Of a stretch of DNA of 64,000 nt, positions 18,474 to 27,269 are shown one piece after another (position 1 is the first letter of the stretch; the number at the start of each line of letters is the position of its first letter). The DNA is from Desulfovibrio inopinatus DSM 10711 (GTDB lineage Bacteria; Desulfobacterota; Desulfovibrionia; Desulfovibrionales; Desulfovibrionaceae). The notes under the pieces are model-generated. The model ran no database searches. It was not told where the DNA came from and worked only from the letters and a program-made list of their open reading frames with translations. The stretch lies in NCBI RefSeq assembly GCF_000429305.1, contig NZ_AUBP01000024.1, positions 1 through 64,000 of the forward strand. The letters are read 5' to 3'. Position numbers and translations under genes: made by a program.

Positions 18474-18510
18474 GATTCTACTTGCACTCCTGTTGCTTGG
18501 GAAGGTTGGT

Positions 18511-18993
18511 TTATGATGCAATGCCAAGACGTTCGAGACCCAATTCAAGGGCCTTGTGTGCCGATGTCGCGAGAAGAACAGCCGTCAATTCTCTCCAGGC
18601 CGCAACAGCAATAACCGGTTTTTCCAATTTTAAGGCAAATCCAATTTCGGAGAGAGTGCCCGCTCCACCGGCAAAAGCAAAAACAATATCTGCATTTTGC
18701 ACAACAAGTGCGTTCCGCATGTGGCCGAGTCCTGTTGCAATGGGGATATCGACATATGGATTGGCATCGTTTGCGGTGATGCCGGGAAGAATGCCAATGG
18801 TCAAGCCATTCCCGTCTTTCGCACCGCGGCAGGCTGCGTTCATGACACCGCCTAAGCCCCCACAGACGGTGAGCACTCCGGCCGATGCGGCAGACCGAGC
18901 CAATGTATAGGCGAGCGATTCCGCTTCGGGGTGATATTTTCCCGAACCGATATATGCAGCACGTGGTTGATCGCGCCAGAGAGAATTTTTCAT
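18511..18993 (-). CDS. LOG-superfamily protein (TIGR00725-like)
   Basis: A 160-residue Rossmann-like protein of the LOG/lysine-decarboxylase-like superfamily. GGLGGVMNAACRGAKDGNG replaces the canonical GGxGxMgAxxxGA motif, and AFAGGAGTLSEIGFAL matches PGGxGTxxE with Ala for Pro. Related enzymes release the base from nucleoside monophosphates, but TIGR00725 members have no settled function. The start at 18993 (KNSLWRDQPRAAYIGSG) has a GCGAGGAAA ribosome site. The gene is divergent from uvrC. Confidence 0.85.
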   Translation of the reverse strand: MKNSLWRDQPRAAYIGSGKYHPEAESLAYTLARSAASAGVLTVCGGLGGVMNAACRGAKDGNGLTIGILPGITANDANPYVDIPIATGLGHMRNALVVQNADIVFAFAGGAGTLSEIGFALKLEKPVIAVAAWRELTAVLLATSAHKALELGLERLGIAS

Positions 18994-19074
18994 ATATTTT
19001 CCTCGCGGAAATAGGGAATTGGAGTTCGTGTACACTGGCAAATCGTCAAGAGCAAGACGGACAGACTTGTCTAA

Positions 19075-20955
19075 ATGATCGAACATGTGCATGCTAATGG
19101 CCCCATGTCAATGAAGTCCAATGATACTCGATTCCAATTCTTACCGGCAGATTATCCCACATCGCCTGGCGTCTATTTCATGAAAAATAGTCAGGGACGG
19201 ATTCTCTATGTCGGGAAAGCCAAAAATTTGCGCGCTCGGCTCTCTTCCTATTTTCGTGAAACCGGCATCGCGCCGAAAACCGCTGCTCTGGTGGCGAAGA
19301 TCGCATCAATTGATACACTTGCCGCCGAATCAGAAAAAGAAGCGTTGTTGATTGAGGCGAGCCTGATTAAAAAGCATCGTCCGCATTACAACATCGTTCT
19401 TCGCGACGACAAACAATATATTCTCTTCAAAATCGATAAGACTGTCGATTTTCCCAGATTGGCATTTACCCGGAATGTTCTTGCCGATAAAGCCACCTAC
19501 TTTGGCCCTTTCACCTCCTCGTCGGCGGCACGAGCCACTTGGAAGGAATTAGGCCGTATTTTTCCGATCCGGAAATGTTCGGACAAATCGTTTCGAAACC
19601 GGGTCAGGCCGTGCTTGTATCATCATATCGGGCAATGCCTGGCACCGTGTGTCAATGCGATTTCCAAAGAGGAATATAGGCGGTTGGTGCGACGTGTGGA
19701 GGATTTTCTGCGGGGGCGTTCGCAAGAAGTCATCAAAAGTGTGGAACGCGAGATGTATGCGGCTTCCGACGCCATGGATTTTGAGAAAGCGGCTCAATTA
19801 CGAGACCTCGTTAAGGCCATGCGGAAAACTGTTGAGGGACAAGCCGCCGTACTGCCGAGACTTGAAGATCTTGATGTTGTAGATACGGCCGTTACCGGGG
19901 CCGGGTTGGGGTTGTGTATTCTGTTTGTTCGGCAGGGCCAGGTTATTGGACGGAAAAATTATTTTTGGTCTGATCGCGGAGAAGATGACATCCAAGAAGC
20001 GGTGTTAGGATTTTTGGGGCAGTTCTATGGTCCGCAACGGTTTATTCCTCCCCGCATTCTGCTTCCCGATACGGTCAACCTCGTGAACGATGATGAAAAT
20101 ATCATTGACGCACTTGTTGAAGTTTTAACGGAACGGCGTGGAGATCCCGTGCGCTTGACGCACGCCGTGAAAAAAGATGAAAAGCCGTTGCTGGCGTTGG
20201 CTCAGACTAATGCGCTTCAGGCTGTTGTCGAAGCGGGCGACGGGTCGAAGCATCGTATTGTGGCGCTGTTACGGCATGCTCTGAAACTTGGGCGTGACCC
20301 AGTGCGGATTGAAACCATTGATGTCTCGCACTTGGGCGGTACCAATACTCGGGTTGGACAAATCGTCTACGAAAATGGACATCCGGCAAAAAGCGAATAT
20401 CGAATATATGCGCCGGAAGAGGCTGAAGGGTCGGGTGACGATTATCTTGCCTTAGCGGAATGGGTGCGCTGTCGACTCGATTCAGGCCCGCCGTGGCCTG
20501 ATCTTGCGTTGATAGACGGTGGAAAAGGGCAGTTGCGCGCCGTGGAGCGTGCTCTTGAAGATGCTGGTCAACTTGGTTTATTTGAAATTGCGTCCATTGC
20601 CAAAGCGGGACGCGCCAAGCATGAGCTTGGAGATGTCATTTTTCGGCCAGGCAGGAAGAATTCACTGAATCTTCGGCCCGGAAGCCAGGAATTGCTGTTT
20701 CTCCAGCGCCTACGCGATACGGCCCACGATTTTGTTATCCGCGGTCAGCGTCGAGCACGAAAAAAAGCCGGCCTCGCCAGTGAACTTTTGGCTGTACCTG
20801 GGGTTGGCCCCAAGACAGCACGTCGTCTTTGGGATGCTTTTGGGAGTGTGGACAACATGCGCAAGGCCGGTGAAGAGGCTTTGGCTGCGGTCCCTGGCAT
20901 TGGCAAAAATAAAGCGGCCATTATTTGGCAGGCTCTTGCTTCTCAGAAGCCGTAG
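19075..20955 (+). CDS. uvrC: Excinuclease ABC subunit C
   Basis: The UvrC nuclease of nucleotide excision repair. A GIY-YIG nuclease domain occupies about residues 25-105 (SPGVYFMKNSQGRILYVGKAKNLRARL). A UVR UvrB-binding motif lies near 215-250, and an RNase H-like endonuclease domain carries DVSHLGGTNTRVG and LALIDGGKGQL. Two C-terminal helix-hairpin-helix motifs are VPGVGPKTARRLW and VPGIGKNKAA. The start is uncertain: ATGs at 19075, 19105 and 19111 are all in frame and none has a clear ribosome site. Length (about 614-626) is normal. Confidence 0.96.
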   Translation: MIEHVHANGPMSMKSNDTRFQFLPADYPTSPGVYFMKNSQGRILYVGKAKNLRARLSSYFRETGIAPKTAALVAKIASIDTLAAESEKEALLIEASLIKKHRPHYNIVLRDDKQYILFKIDKTVDFPRLAFTRNVLADKATYFGPFTSSSAARATWKELGRIFPIRKCSDKSFRNRVRPCLYHHIGQCLAPCVNAISKEEYRRLVRRVEDFLRGRSQEVIKSVEREMYAASDAMDFEKAAQLRDLVKAMRKTVEGQAAVLPRLEDLDVVDTAVTGAGLGLCILFVRQGQVIGRKNYFWSDRGEDDIQEAVLGFLGQFYGPQRFIPPRILLPDTVNLVNDDENIIDALVEVLTERRGDPVRLTHAVKKDEKPLLALAQTNALQAVVEAGDGSKHRIVALLRHALKLGRDPVRIETIDVSHLGGTNTRVGQIVYENGHPAKSEYRIYAPEEAEGSGDDYLALAEWVRCRLDSGPPWPDLALIDGGKGQLRAVERALEDAGQLGLFEIASIAKAGRAKHELGDVIFRPGRKNSLNLRPGSQELLFLQRLRDTAHDFVIRGQRRARKKAGLASELLAVPGVGPKTARRLWDAFGSVDNMRKAGEEALAAVPGIGKNKAAIIWQALASQKP

Positions 20956-21035
20956 ACGGCGTAAGCAATGTATTAAAAACAGTTATTACGAATCTTCAAA
21001 AGAGTCTCCACACAACAGAAGCCAAGGGAGGGGGT

Positions 21036-21722
21036 GTGTCTCTGGATGAATTTTACTCCATAGTCGAGACCTTACCGCAAGAAGATCTGTACCGGACTGT
21101 CTATGATCCCGACTTTGCCGTGCTTCTGCCCGGCAAGGAAATTATAGACGATCAAATTTTACAAGATTTTTCCTGTGTGGATTTCTCGGGGAAAACGGTT
21201 GCCGATCTCGGCTGCAATTTCGGTTTTTTCAGTTTTCAAGCAAAACGCCTCGGGGCGTCGAGTGTATTGGGAGTAGATTATGCCGATCGGGTGATTCTTG
21301 CCGCCCGAGAATTGGCCGATGCGTTTGAGATGGATGGGGTGACTTTTGAAACGCATGATATTTACAAACAAGACTCGACCTTACGTCAGCAGCGTTTTGA
21401 TGTGGCCATGCTTGTCGAATTTATTGGCAAATCATTTATTGGCGGGCAAATGATCGACTCGGCACTCCATGCCGTTGAGTGTTTGACAGATAAAGAGATC
21501 GTCCTCTCCATTCAAAAGATTTACTGGATCAACAAGGAATTGAAGACGACACCGGAAGCCTTATTGGCGTTATATCCTGAGAAATATATCCAAAACGGCG
21601 ATTTTCTGCTCTTTGAGTATGTTAAAGATTATTTTGCTGATCGCTGGACATTGGAATGCTTGTCCGAGCTTGTTGATGCGTATCAGAAACCGCGCATCTT
21701 TCTTCGATTATTCAAGGCATAG
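21036..21722 (+). CDS. SAM-dependent methyltransferase
   Basis: A class I SAM methyltransferase of 228 residues. Motif I is VADLGCNFGFFSFQAKRLG, and GVDYADR supplies the acidic residue that binds the SAM ribose. The fold resembles the DUF1698/CmoB group, but the substrate is unknown. I chose GTG at 21036 because GGGAGGGG lies just upstream. A TTG at 20925, overlapping uvrC by 31 bases, is the only earlier alternative I see. Either way it is closely downstream of uvrC and probably co-transcribed. A strong terminator follows. Confidence 0.8.
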   Translation: MSLDEFYSIVETLPQEDLYRTVYDPDFAVLLPGKEIIDDQILQDFSCVDFSGKTVADLGCNFGFFSFQAKRLGASSVLGVDYADRVILAARELADAFEMDGVTFETHDIYKQDSTLRQQRFDVAMLVEFIGKSFIGGQMIDSALHAVECLTDKEIVLSIQKIYWINKELKTTPEALLALYPEKYIQNGDFLLFEYVKDYFADRWTLECLSELVDAYQKPRIFLRLFKA

Positions 21723-21733
21723 AAATGCCCTCT

Positions 21734-21777
21734 CAAAAAAAACGGCTCGCTACAATGTGCGAGCCGTTTTTTTTTTT
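21734..21777 (+). terminator. Bidirectional rho-independent terminator
   Basis: A run of As, then AACGGCTCGC paired with GCGAGCCGTT, then a run of eleven or more Ts. It lies between the rightward methyltransferase and the leftward 3D-domain gene and can serve both. Confidence 0.92.
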
Positions 21778-21794
21778 CGTCACCTGACATCCGT

Positions 21795-22172
21795 TTATTT
21801 TTTCCAGCGGATTGTCACTTTGCGTCGGCCCCACTTGCGAGCCGCTTTGAGGTCGGTGCCGAAATAGATATCGATTTTACGCTTCCATCGTCTGGACATT
21901 TTGTCGAGGACGAGGAATTCTCCCTCAAGACCATCTATGGTAACTTTCGTTCTCCGTTTCAGACCGAGGGGAATGAGGTCACTTGAAACAGCGATGGCTT
22001 TCATTCCCGGTTTGAGACGGTCACCCCAGGCAGCTTTGAAGGGGTCGCCGTGGGTTTGAGAACCGTGTGAGGTGTACGCAGTAGATTTGACGACCATAGC
22101 GTTAACATCGGCGTTCGCCGGCAAAACAAGTCCGACGAGGATGAGCGCCGTAACGGCAATGACGTGTTTCAT
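21795..22172 (-). CDS. 3D-domain protein (MltA-type fold), secreted
   Basis: A 125-residue protein with a Sec signal peptide (KHVIAVTALILVGLVLPANA) followed by a single 3D domain, named for three conserved aspartates. Visible elements are STAYTSHGSQ, GMKAIAVSSDLIPLGLK, FLVLDKM and KIDIYFG. This fold is the catalytic core of lytic transglycosylases and of cell-wall proteins such as YabE, so action on peptidoglycan in the periplasm is likely. I chose the start at 22172 with AAAGGAG upstream; the open frame upstream is not signal-like. Confidence 0.87.
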   Translation of the reverse strand: MKHVIAVTALILVGLVLPANADVNAMVVKSTAYTSHGSQTHGDPFKAAWGDRLKPGMKAIAVSSDLIPLGLKRRTKVTIDGLEGEFLVLDKMSRRWKRKIDIYFGTDLKAARKWGRRKVTIRWKK

Positions 22173-22384
22173 GGTGATATGACTCCTTTGGGCAACGGGT
22201 CGACGAGAGCAGAAAGCTGGAAAAGAAGGGAGTATTCGGTGTAACCCGTTGTTTTGACTTATAAAACAAACAGTAAAAGCTATTGTGGACACAACAAGAT
22301 AGCATCACATAAAAAATGATTGGCTATCTGTCCAGCAATAAATCTCTCAAATGAACCCAATATGATCTGTATTGGTGGTTTAGC

Positions 22385-22438
22385 GTATAACAATTCAGAC
22401 CCGAAGAATGTACATTCCTCGGGTCTGAATTGTTATAC
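22385..22438. repeat. 54-base near-perfect palindrome
   Basis: Two arms of 20 bases (GTATAACAATTCAGACCCGA and its complement) flank 14 central bases that are themselves a near-palindrome around AATGTACATT. Only one position breaks the symmetry across 27 bases. It lies 11 bases beyond the stop of the leftward UPF0173 gene. It has no T-run, so it may be a terminator-like RNA hairpin, a protein-binding palindrome, or a mobile-element scar. Confidence 0.8.
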
Positions 22439-22448
22439 ATGAGGTCTT

Positions 22449-23174
22449 TTAGAAACAGCGGCAGTCGTCGTCGCTGTCCTTTTCGAGGATGATTGTGTCT
22501 GATGGAGACAGATCGACCAATGTTGTTTCAACGCCAAGGGTTTCCAGAGAGGAGCCGAAGGCGGTAGTATCTTGTTCAAGTACAGGGAATGTGCCCCAAT
22601 GCATGCCGATAACTTTTTTACAACGAAGGAGCTGACAGGCCACAGCCGCCTGATGTGGGTCCATGGTGAATGTGCCGCCGATGGGCAACATGGCCAGGTC
22701 GATGGAGTGAAATTTGCCGAACAGCTCCATAGTTGCAAAAATGCCCGTATCACCGGAGTGGTAAAGGCAATATCCATCGGGCAGAGTAATGATGTACCCT
22801 ACGGGGAGTCCTGATTCACTACTGTGTACAGCCTGCACCATCTTGATGGATATCCCACGAAATTCCACACTCCCGCCAATATTGATCCCAATGCCGTTGA
22901 TAACCTGAGATTGCGGCAAGCCGGCATCGACGAGTTTGCTTACAGTTTCTACAATAGCCAGCAAGGACGCACCCGTGTTCTTACAAATGGATAGGGCCTG
23001 ACCAATGTGGTCTTGATGATCATGGGTCACCAGCACAAGATCAATTTCGCCGATATCCTCGGGTGTGGCTTGAGCCGTCGGATTGCCTTCGAAGAAGGGG
23101 TCGATGGCTATGACAGTGTTCTGCGTTTTCAGGACGAAGTTGGAATGCCCGTGCCATATCAGCTTATGTCGCAT
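22449..23174 (-). CDS. UPF0173 metal-dependent hydrolase
   Basis: A 241-residue metallo-beta-lactamase-fold hydrolase of the UPF0173 group. The metal motif is VTHDHQDHIGQA (HxHxDH), with further ligands in YHSGDTG and MHWGTFP. Length matches the family. The natural substrate is unknown. It ends in an unusual C-terminal DSDDDCRCF tail. It lies just downstream (31 bases) of the UbiD-like gene and is likely co-transcribed with it. Confidence 0.9.
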   Translation of the reverse strand: MRHKLIWHGHSNFVLKTQNTVIAIDPFFEGNPTAQATPEDIGEIDLVLVTHDHQDHIGQALSICKNTGASLLAIVETVSKLVDAGLPQSQVINGIGINIGGSVEFRGISIKMVQAVHSSESGLPVGYIITLPDGYCLYHSGDTGIFATMELFGKFHSIDLAMLPIGGTFTMDPHQAAVACQLLRCKKVIGMHWGTFPVLEQDTTAFGSSLETLGVETTLVDLSPSDTIILEKDSDDDCRCF

Positions 23175-23204
23175 AGCCGCTCCTTGTGCAGACGTTCTCC
23201 CAAA

Positions 23205-24650
23205 TTACAGGCCGAGAGTGCTCCAGAGTCCATCGATGCGTTTTTTCACGTCTTTGCTCATACGCAATGCCGATGGCCAAGGACGGTGGTGGCCGTCTTC
23301 CGGTCCCTTGCGTGTGGCATCAATGCCGATCTTGCCGCCAAAATGTGCACGAGGTGCTGCATGGTCCAGTGCATCCAGTGGTCCTTCGGCAATGACAATA
23401 TCACGTTTGAAATCGACATTGTTCCCCATGCGCCACAGCACTTCGGACGTGTTTTGTACATCGACATTTTTGTCCACCACAACAATCATCTTGGTGAACA
23501 TCATTTGTCCAAGTCCCCATATGGCGTACATGATCTTTTGAGCCTGGCCGGGGTAGCGTTTATCAATACTGACAAAACACATATTATGAAACACCCCTTC
23601 CAACGGCAGACTCAAGTCGATGACTTCGGGGAGTTGCTTTTTGATCAGGGGGAGAAACAGGCGTTCCGTGGCTTTGCCCATGTAGGTGTCTTCCATTGGC
23701 GGGGGGCCGACGAGTGTTGCCGGATAAATGGCATCGCGTCGGTGCGTGAGGGCGGTCACATGGAAAACCGGATAGTCATCGGCCAGTGAATAATAGCCGG
23801 TATGATCGCCAAACGGCCCTTCATTACGGCGTTCCTTGGGTTGGACATAGCCTTCAAGAACGAACTGGCTATTAGCCGGGACTTCAAGGTCGACGGTCAG
23901 GCATTTGGTCATTTCCACGGGGGCGCGTCGTAAAAATCCTGCGAAAAGCATTTCATCCAGCTCGTCCGGAAGAGGGGCTGTGGCCGCATAGGTGACAACG
24001 GGGTCCGGGCCGATGGCAACAGCCACTTCCAGCGGTTTGTTGCGCTTTTCGGCGAGATGATAGTGGTAGGCCGATCCTTTATGCCGGTGCCAGTGCATCC
24101 CCGTGGTGCGCTTGTCAAAAACCTGCATGCGATACATGCCGGTGTTGCGCATGCCGGTTTCCGGATTTTTTGTGGTCACAACCGGTAACGTGATAAATGG
24201 GCCAGCATCCTGGGGCCAGGTGGTCAGTACCGGAATTTTGGTCAAGTCGACTTCATCGCCCTTCATGACGACTTCTTGGCAGACTCCGCCCGATACTTCT
24301 TTGGGAAATACTTTGCGTACTCGGTCAAGCTTCGGCAAGAGTTTCAGCTTTTTGACGATGCTGTCGGGTTTTTCGACTTCGAGGAATTCGGCGATTTCAT
24401 GCGACGCCGCTTCGAGGTCTTCACACTCAAGCGCCATGTGCATACGCTTGTATGAGCCGAGAACATTGGTCACCACTGGAAATGGGCTACCCTTGACCGA
24501 TTCGAATTTTAAAGCAGGGCCTGTTTTTTTACTGACCCTGTCTGTGACTTCGGCGATCTCAAGATAGGGATCGAGTTCGGTCTTGATATGAGCCAAATCA
24601 CCCTCTTTCTCAAGGGCATGGAGAAAATCCTGTAAATCCTTATATGCCAT
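23205..24650 (-). CDS. UbiD-family decarboxylase, probably of menaquinone synthesis
   Basis: A 481-residue UbiD-type decarboxylase, which needs prenylated FMN made by a UbiX partner. Visible segments include GTFPxV-like SPFPVVTNVLGSYKRMHMAL, the HWHRHKGSAYHYHLAE stretch, EGPFGDHTGYY, and the C-terminal GIDATRKGPED region of the menaquinone (futalosine pathway) branch. Menaquinone is the quinol donor for the fumarate reductase in this window, so the assignment fits. The start has GGAGTATGTC upstream. No UbiX is seen in the window. Confidence 0.9.
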   Translation of the reverse strand: MAYKDLQDFLHALEKEGDLAHIKTELDPYLEIAEVTDRVSKKTGPALKFESVKGSPFPVVTNVLGSYKRMHMALECEDLEAASHEIAEFLEVEKPDSIVKKLKLLPKLDRVRKVFPKEVSGGVCQEVVMKGDEVDLTKIPVLTTWPQDAGPFITLPVVTTKNPETGMRNTGMYRMQVFDKRTTGMHWHRHKGSAYHYHLAEKRNKPLEVAVAIGPDPVVTYAATAPLPDELDEMLFAGFLRRAPVEMTKCLTVDLEVPANSQFVLEGYVQPKERRNEGPFGDHTGYYSLADDYPVFHVTALTHRRDAIYPATLVGPPPMEDTYMGKATERLFLPLIKKQLPEVIDLSLPLEGVFHNMCFVSIDKRYPGQAQKIMYAIWGLGQMMFTKMIVVVDKNVDVQNTSEVLWRMGNNVDFKRDIVIAEGPLDALDHAAPRAHFGGKIGIDATRKGPEDGHHRPWPSALRMSKDVKKRIDGLWSTLGL

Positions 24651-24735
24651 GACATACTCCCGAAGTTTGATGGGCCAGAGCTACATCAGCCTATAGCACA
24701 AGACAAGATGTTGACGCATCCTGGCGGGGTAGAAT

Positions 24736-25608
24736 TTATACTTTAAGGTTGAGGCGGAGTGTTGGATGCGGTGCAAGCGCGACACGATTGGCTAAATTGC
24801 CTCGAGCGCGTCCTGCTGGCAACGCGGACACTGGAATGGATTGCGGATCAATGGCAAAGCCGGGGAGATGATGATCGACGAGGTGCTGTCGAACCGTGTC
24901 GGCGGAGTCTGGATGTTCGAGTTCAAGTCTGACGGTAGGGGAGTCGCCGGAGAAAACAAGATGCATTTGTACTGCGCCGCATCCGGGGATATGCCCAAAT
25001 TCAATAACTTCAACCTCGCGACCAGGTGATATCTGTTGAATCAGGCATTCATGACGCAATACTCCAGGAGCATGCCAGGGGGCGTAGTGAAGTTGCGCGT
25101 GGTGTTCTGCGAGAAGTCCAACATTGATGTGCTTGAGCGCCAATTTCATATCACGAAGCAGCGCGCGCACTTCCGGAATAGTACGGACAAGTTTAAAAAA
25201 ACGGCTGCGGCGTGCAATGAGTGTCGAACCGCCCCAAAGCTGACTTCCTGGACCCAAGCGATCGAGTCTCGTTTCCAGAGCATCCCGCAATTGAAAAAAA
25301 AAGATGGCTTCGTGTTTCAGCGTTAAGGCCGACCCCGGTTTTTGCGGGAGTTCTTTCAGAATGATGTCGGGCTCAAGTTGAAGAACCCGAAAGACGAGAC
25401 GTGTTCCAGGAACAGGATTTCCTTCGATGCCGGCAAGAAGTTCCAAATCCGCAATGCCGATCCAGGCCAAACCTGCGCGTTCCCAACGCAAAAAACGACC
25501 AACAAGCGTTTGGCCGACGTGAAAACGACGACGAAACGCCTGTGCACGTTGATTGGGATGGTGACCACCATGACGGCGGCCGTAGCTTGATTTATCACCG
25601 ATGCGCAT
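24736..25608 (-). CDS. Unknown protein of the flagellar cluster, possibly FliK-like
   Basis: A 290-residue protein without signal peptide or membrane helix. The N-terminal part (GQTLVGRFLRWERAGLAWIG, then PGTRLVFRVLQLEPDIILKE) recalls the OB-like segment of FliK-type hook-length proteins. The C-terminal part (GAVQMHLVFSGDSPTVRLEL, then DTVRQHLVDHHL) recalls the FliK C-terminal domain that touches FlhB. The match is by pattern only. It is the last gene of a flagellar cluster that includes flhB, which supports the idea. Alternatively it is a lineage-specific flagellar protein. Confidence 0.6.
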   Translation of the reverse strand: MRIGDKSSYGRRHGGHHPNQRAQAFRRRFHVGQTLVGRFLRWERAGLAWIGIADLELLAGIEGNPVPGTRLVFRVLQLEPDIILKELPQKPGSALTLKHEAIFFFQLRDALETRLDRLGPGSQLWGGSTLIARRSRFFKLVRTIPEVRALLRDMKLALKHINVGLLAEHHAQLHYAPWHAPGVLRHECLIQQISPGREVEVIEFGHIPGCGAVQMHLVFSGDSPTVRLELEHPDSADTVRQHLVDHHLPGFAIDPQSIPVSALPAGRARGNLANRVALAPHPTLRLNLKV

Positions 25609-25635
25609 GGCTGTGCCTGTCCAGGCGTATAGGGA

Positions 25636-26070
25636 TTATAATTCTCCTCGCGCCTGTTCGAGAATGAGTTCCACCTCGTCGCGGCTGAGTCCCGTCGCTT
25701 TGGCCAGGGTAGGAATGGATTGGCCACGTCGGTGCCCTGACACAATGATTTGGCGTAAAAACTGTGGAGACCGGCAGAATTCTTCGGCTTGTTTGAGAAT
25801 TTCAAGGAGTCGGTCTCGTCGTTCTTCAAGTCGTTGATCAAGCTCCGCCAGTTCTGCCTGGCGTTGCCGGAACGACGCGACAAGCTCTTCTTCGATGCGC
25901 GAATTCAAATCGATCTTTTTCAAGAGCGAGGATTGATCGGTCTGAAGTTTGTTCAGGAGGTCTTCGGATTTGCGCAGTCGGACGAAGAAGAGAATGAGAA
26001 AAACCAGAATGACAAATTCTGACAGTGTAAGTAGCGAGATAAACCACGCATCAATGGACATAAGGGACAT
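25636..26070 (-). CDS. Membrane-anchored coiled-coil protein with C-terminal helix-turn-helix (DUF2802/DUF6115-like)
   Basis: A 144-residue protein. A membrane helix lies at about residues 12-32, then a charged coiled coil (about 35-95, rich in Leu, Glu, Arg). A short C-terminal module (GQSIPTLAKATGLSRDEVELILEQA) reads as a helix-turn-helix. This layout matches small proteins commonly found in flagellar clusters of deltaproteobacteria. The start may be 26070 or 26061 (both ATG). It is probably involved in flagellar regulation or assembly, by position only. Confidence 0.7.
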   Translation of the reverse strand: MSLMSIDAWFISLLTLSEFVILVFLILFFVRLRKSEDLLNKLQTDQSSLLKKIDLNSRIEEELVASFRQRQAELAELDQRLEERRDRLLEILKQAEEFCRSPQFLRQIIVSGHRRGQSIPTLAKATGLSRDEVELILEQARGEL

Positions 26071-26132
26071 GAGGGGTATATTTCATGTTGACAGATATTT
26101 GGCAATAACTAATACATTGTTTGATTTACGAA

Positions 26133-26462
26133 TCAGATGCGCAAATTGACAATATTGCCAGCCCAGGGTGCCGCGAACTGCGAGGTTGATTCTGCTCCAT
26201 CCTCAGTCGGTGCTTCATGCTGTTGTGACATAGCGTGTTGGAATGCTTGGCCACTACCACCATCTTCCTTTTCGCCTTTCACTTTTTTCGATTCAGCTGA
26301 TTCTTCAGCTTTTTGAATTTTAGAATGCTCTTTCTGCAACTTTTGTAAGGCAAATTGACCAGCCAGAACCTGCTGCATTTGGGGTTGAAGCAGCTCGGCG
26401 TTGAATACCGTTTGGGCATAGGGGAGCTGGTTGATCAGCGTCGGAATACTAATATTCGACAT
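26133..26462 (-). CDS. Small protein of the flagellar operon, unknown
   Basis: A 109-residue, mostly disordered and helical protein: a hydrophobic start (SNISIPTLINQLPYAQTVFN), a Gln-rich helix, a Lys/Glu-rich middle and a conserved-looking C-terminus (FAAPWAGNIVNLRI). The start at 26462 is only two bases from the fliL stop, indicating translational coupling. No domain is recognised. Small proteins in this position are seen in flagellar operons of related bacteria. Confidence 0.65.
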   Translation of the reverse strand: MSNISIPTLINQLPYAQTVFNAELLQPQMQQVLAGQFALQKLQKEHSKIQKAEESAESKKVKGEKEDGGSGQAFQHAMSQQHEAPTEDGAESTSQFAAPWAGNIVNLRI

Positions 26463-26463
26463 A

Positions 26464-27207
26464 CTAGCGCACCACGTACTCCTCAATAAGAATGGTATCA
26501 AGCTGGCCTGTCGCAAGATATTGGTTCATCACGGTCAAAATATCCTGCTTGAGCGTTTGTGAATATTTATCGTTCGTCAGAAACACGAGATCCTTGTTCT
26601 TTAAATAATAATATACGGCATCGCGCAAGATAATATTTTTTTGTTTGATCTCTTCAACCAGATTGGGGTCGATTGTTTTCGAAGAAAACTTGAGACCAAG
26701 AATGCGTAATGGTCCTTTGGGATCACGCTGTTCAATGAGAAATGGTTCCAAGTCAACCGCATACTCCGGCGGAGGCGGTGGCGGAGGCGGTGGCGGAGTT
26801 GGTGTTTCGGCGGTTGCTTCTGTCCCTGTCGCCATCTCGGTCGGTGCTTCCGTCTCTGTGGGAGTATTTTCGTCGGATGACAAATCCGGTGGAGCTACGT
26901 CGATGGAAACAAAATTAAAATAATATGTCCCGGATCCAACGAGAAGAAGGAGGAGGGCAAGCAAAATGAGGAGAATCTTTTTTCGCTTCCAGAATGGAAC
27001 CGGCGCTTTTTCCTCTTCGGGCTCAGGCTCTTCAACTTCAGGCTCTTCCGGTTCTGGCTCCTCCTCCTCTTCTTCAAGAAAGGGAGCATCGTCCAAGTCA
27101 AGCTCGACTTTTTGCAAAGATTTTGGCGACTCTTCGCTGAGTTCGCTATCGTCGAGTTTGGCTTTGGTGAGTTCGTCGTCGGACAAAGGAAAGTCGTCGT
27201 CTGCCAT
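26464..27207 (-). CDS. fliL: Flagellar basal body-associated protein FliL
   Basis: A 247-residue protein. An acidic N-terminal cytoplasmic tail of about 75 residues (Glu and Pro repeats) precedes a membrane helix at about 80-98. A Thr/Glu-rich linker with ten prolines in a row follows, then a periplasmic FliL domain from about residue 147 (PFLIEQRDPKGPLRILGLKF, ILRDAVYYYLKNKD, ILTVMNQYLATGQLD). FliL surrounds the stator and supports motor torque. The acidic tail is longer than in most FliL proteins. The C-terminal domain makes the call good. Confidence 0.87.
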   Translation of the reverse strand: MADDDFPLSDDELTKAKLDDSELSEESPKSLQKVELDLDDAPFLEEEEEEPEPEEPEVEEPEPEEEKAPVPFWKRKKILLILLALLLLLVGSGTYYFNFVSIDVAPPDLSSDENTPTETEAPTEMATGTEATAETPTPPPPPPPPPPEYAVDLEPFLIEQRDPKGPLRILGLKFSSKTIDPNLVEEIKQKNIILRDAVYYYLKNKDLVFLTNDKYSQTLKQDILTVMNQYLATGQLDTILIEEYVVR

Positions 27208-27269
27208 GATGTGTACCGTCTGTTATTCGGTCTGCCGCGTCCGATGCGGGATTGGACTGCGGTACGGGG

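Noticed and set aside
22385-22438. Idea that the 54-base palindrome is a phage attachment site
   Set aside because: No integrase, tRNA or direct repeat pair is seen nearby, so only the palindrome itself is reported.
23007-23789. Rightward 260-codon frame opposite the UPF0173 and UbiD-like genes
   Set aside because: It crosses two genes with clear motifs on the other strand and has no independent support.
25356-25883. Leftward 175-codon frame between the coiled-coil gene and the FliK-like gene
   Set aside because: It overlaps two other leftward frames that have better starts, and its composition (many Ser/Arg/Asn without hydrophobic periodicity) is unlike protein.
26645-26923. Glycine-run protein frame opposite fliL
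   Set aside because: The poly-Gly is the antisense of the fliL poly-Pro linker codons, not a real protein.
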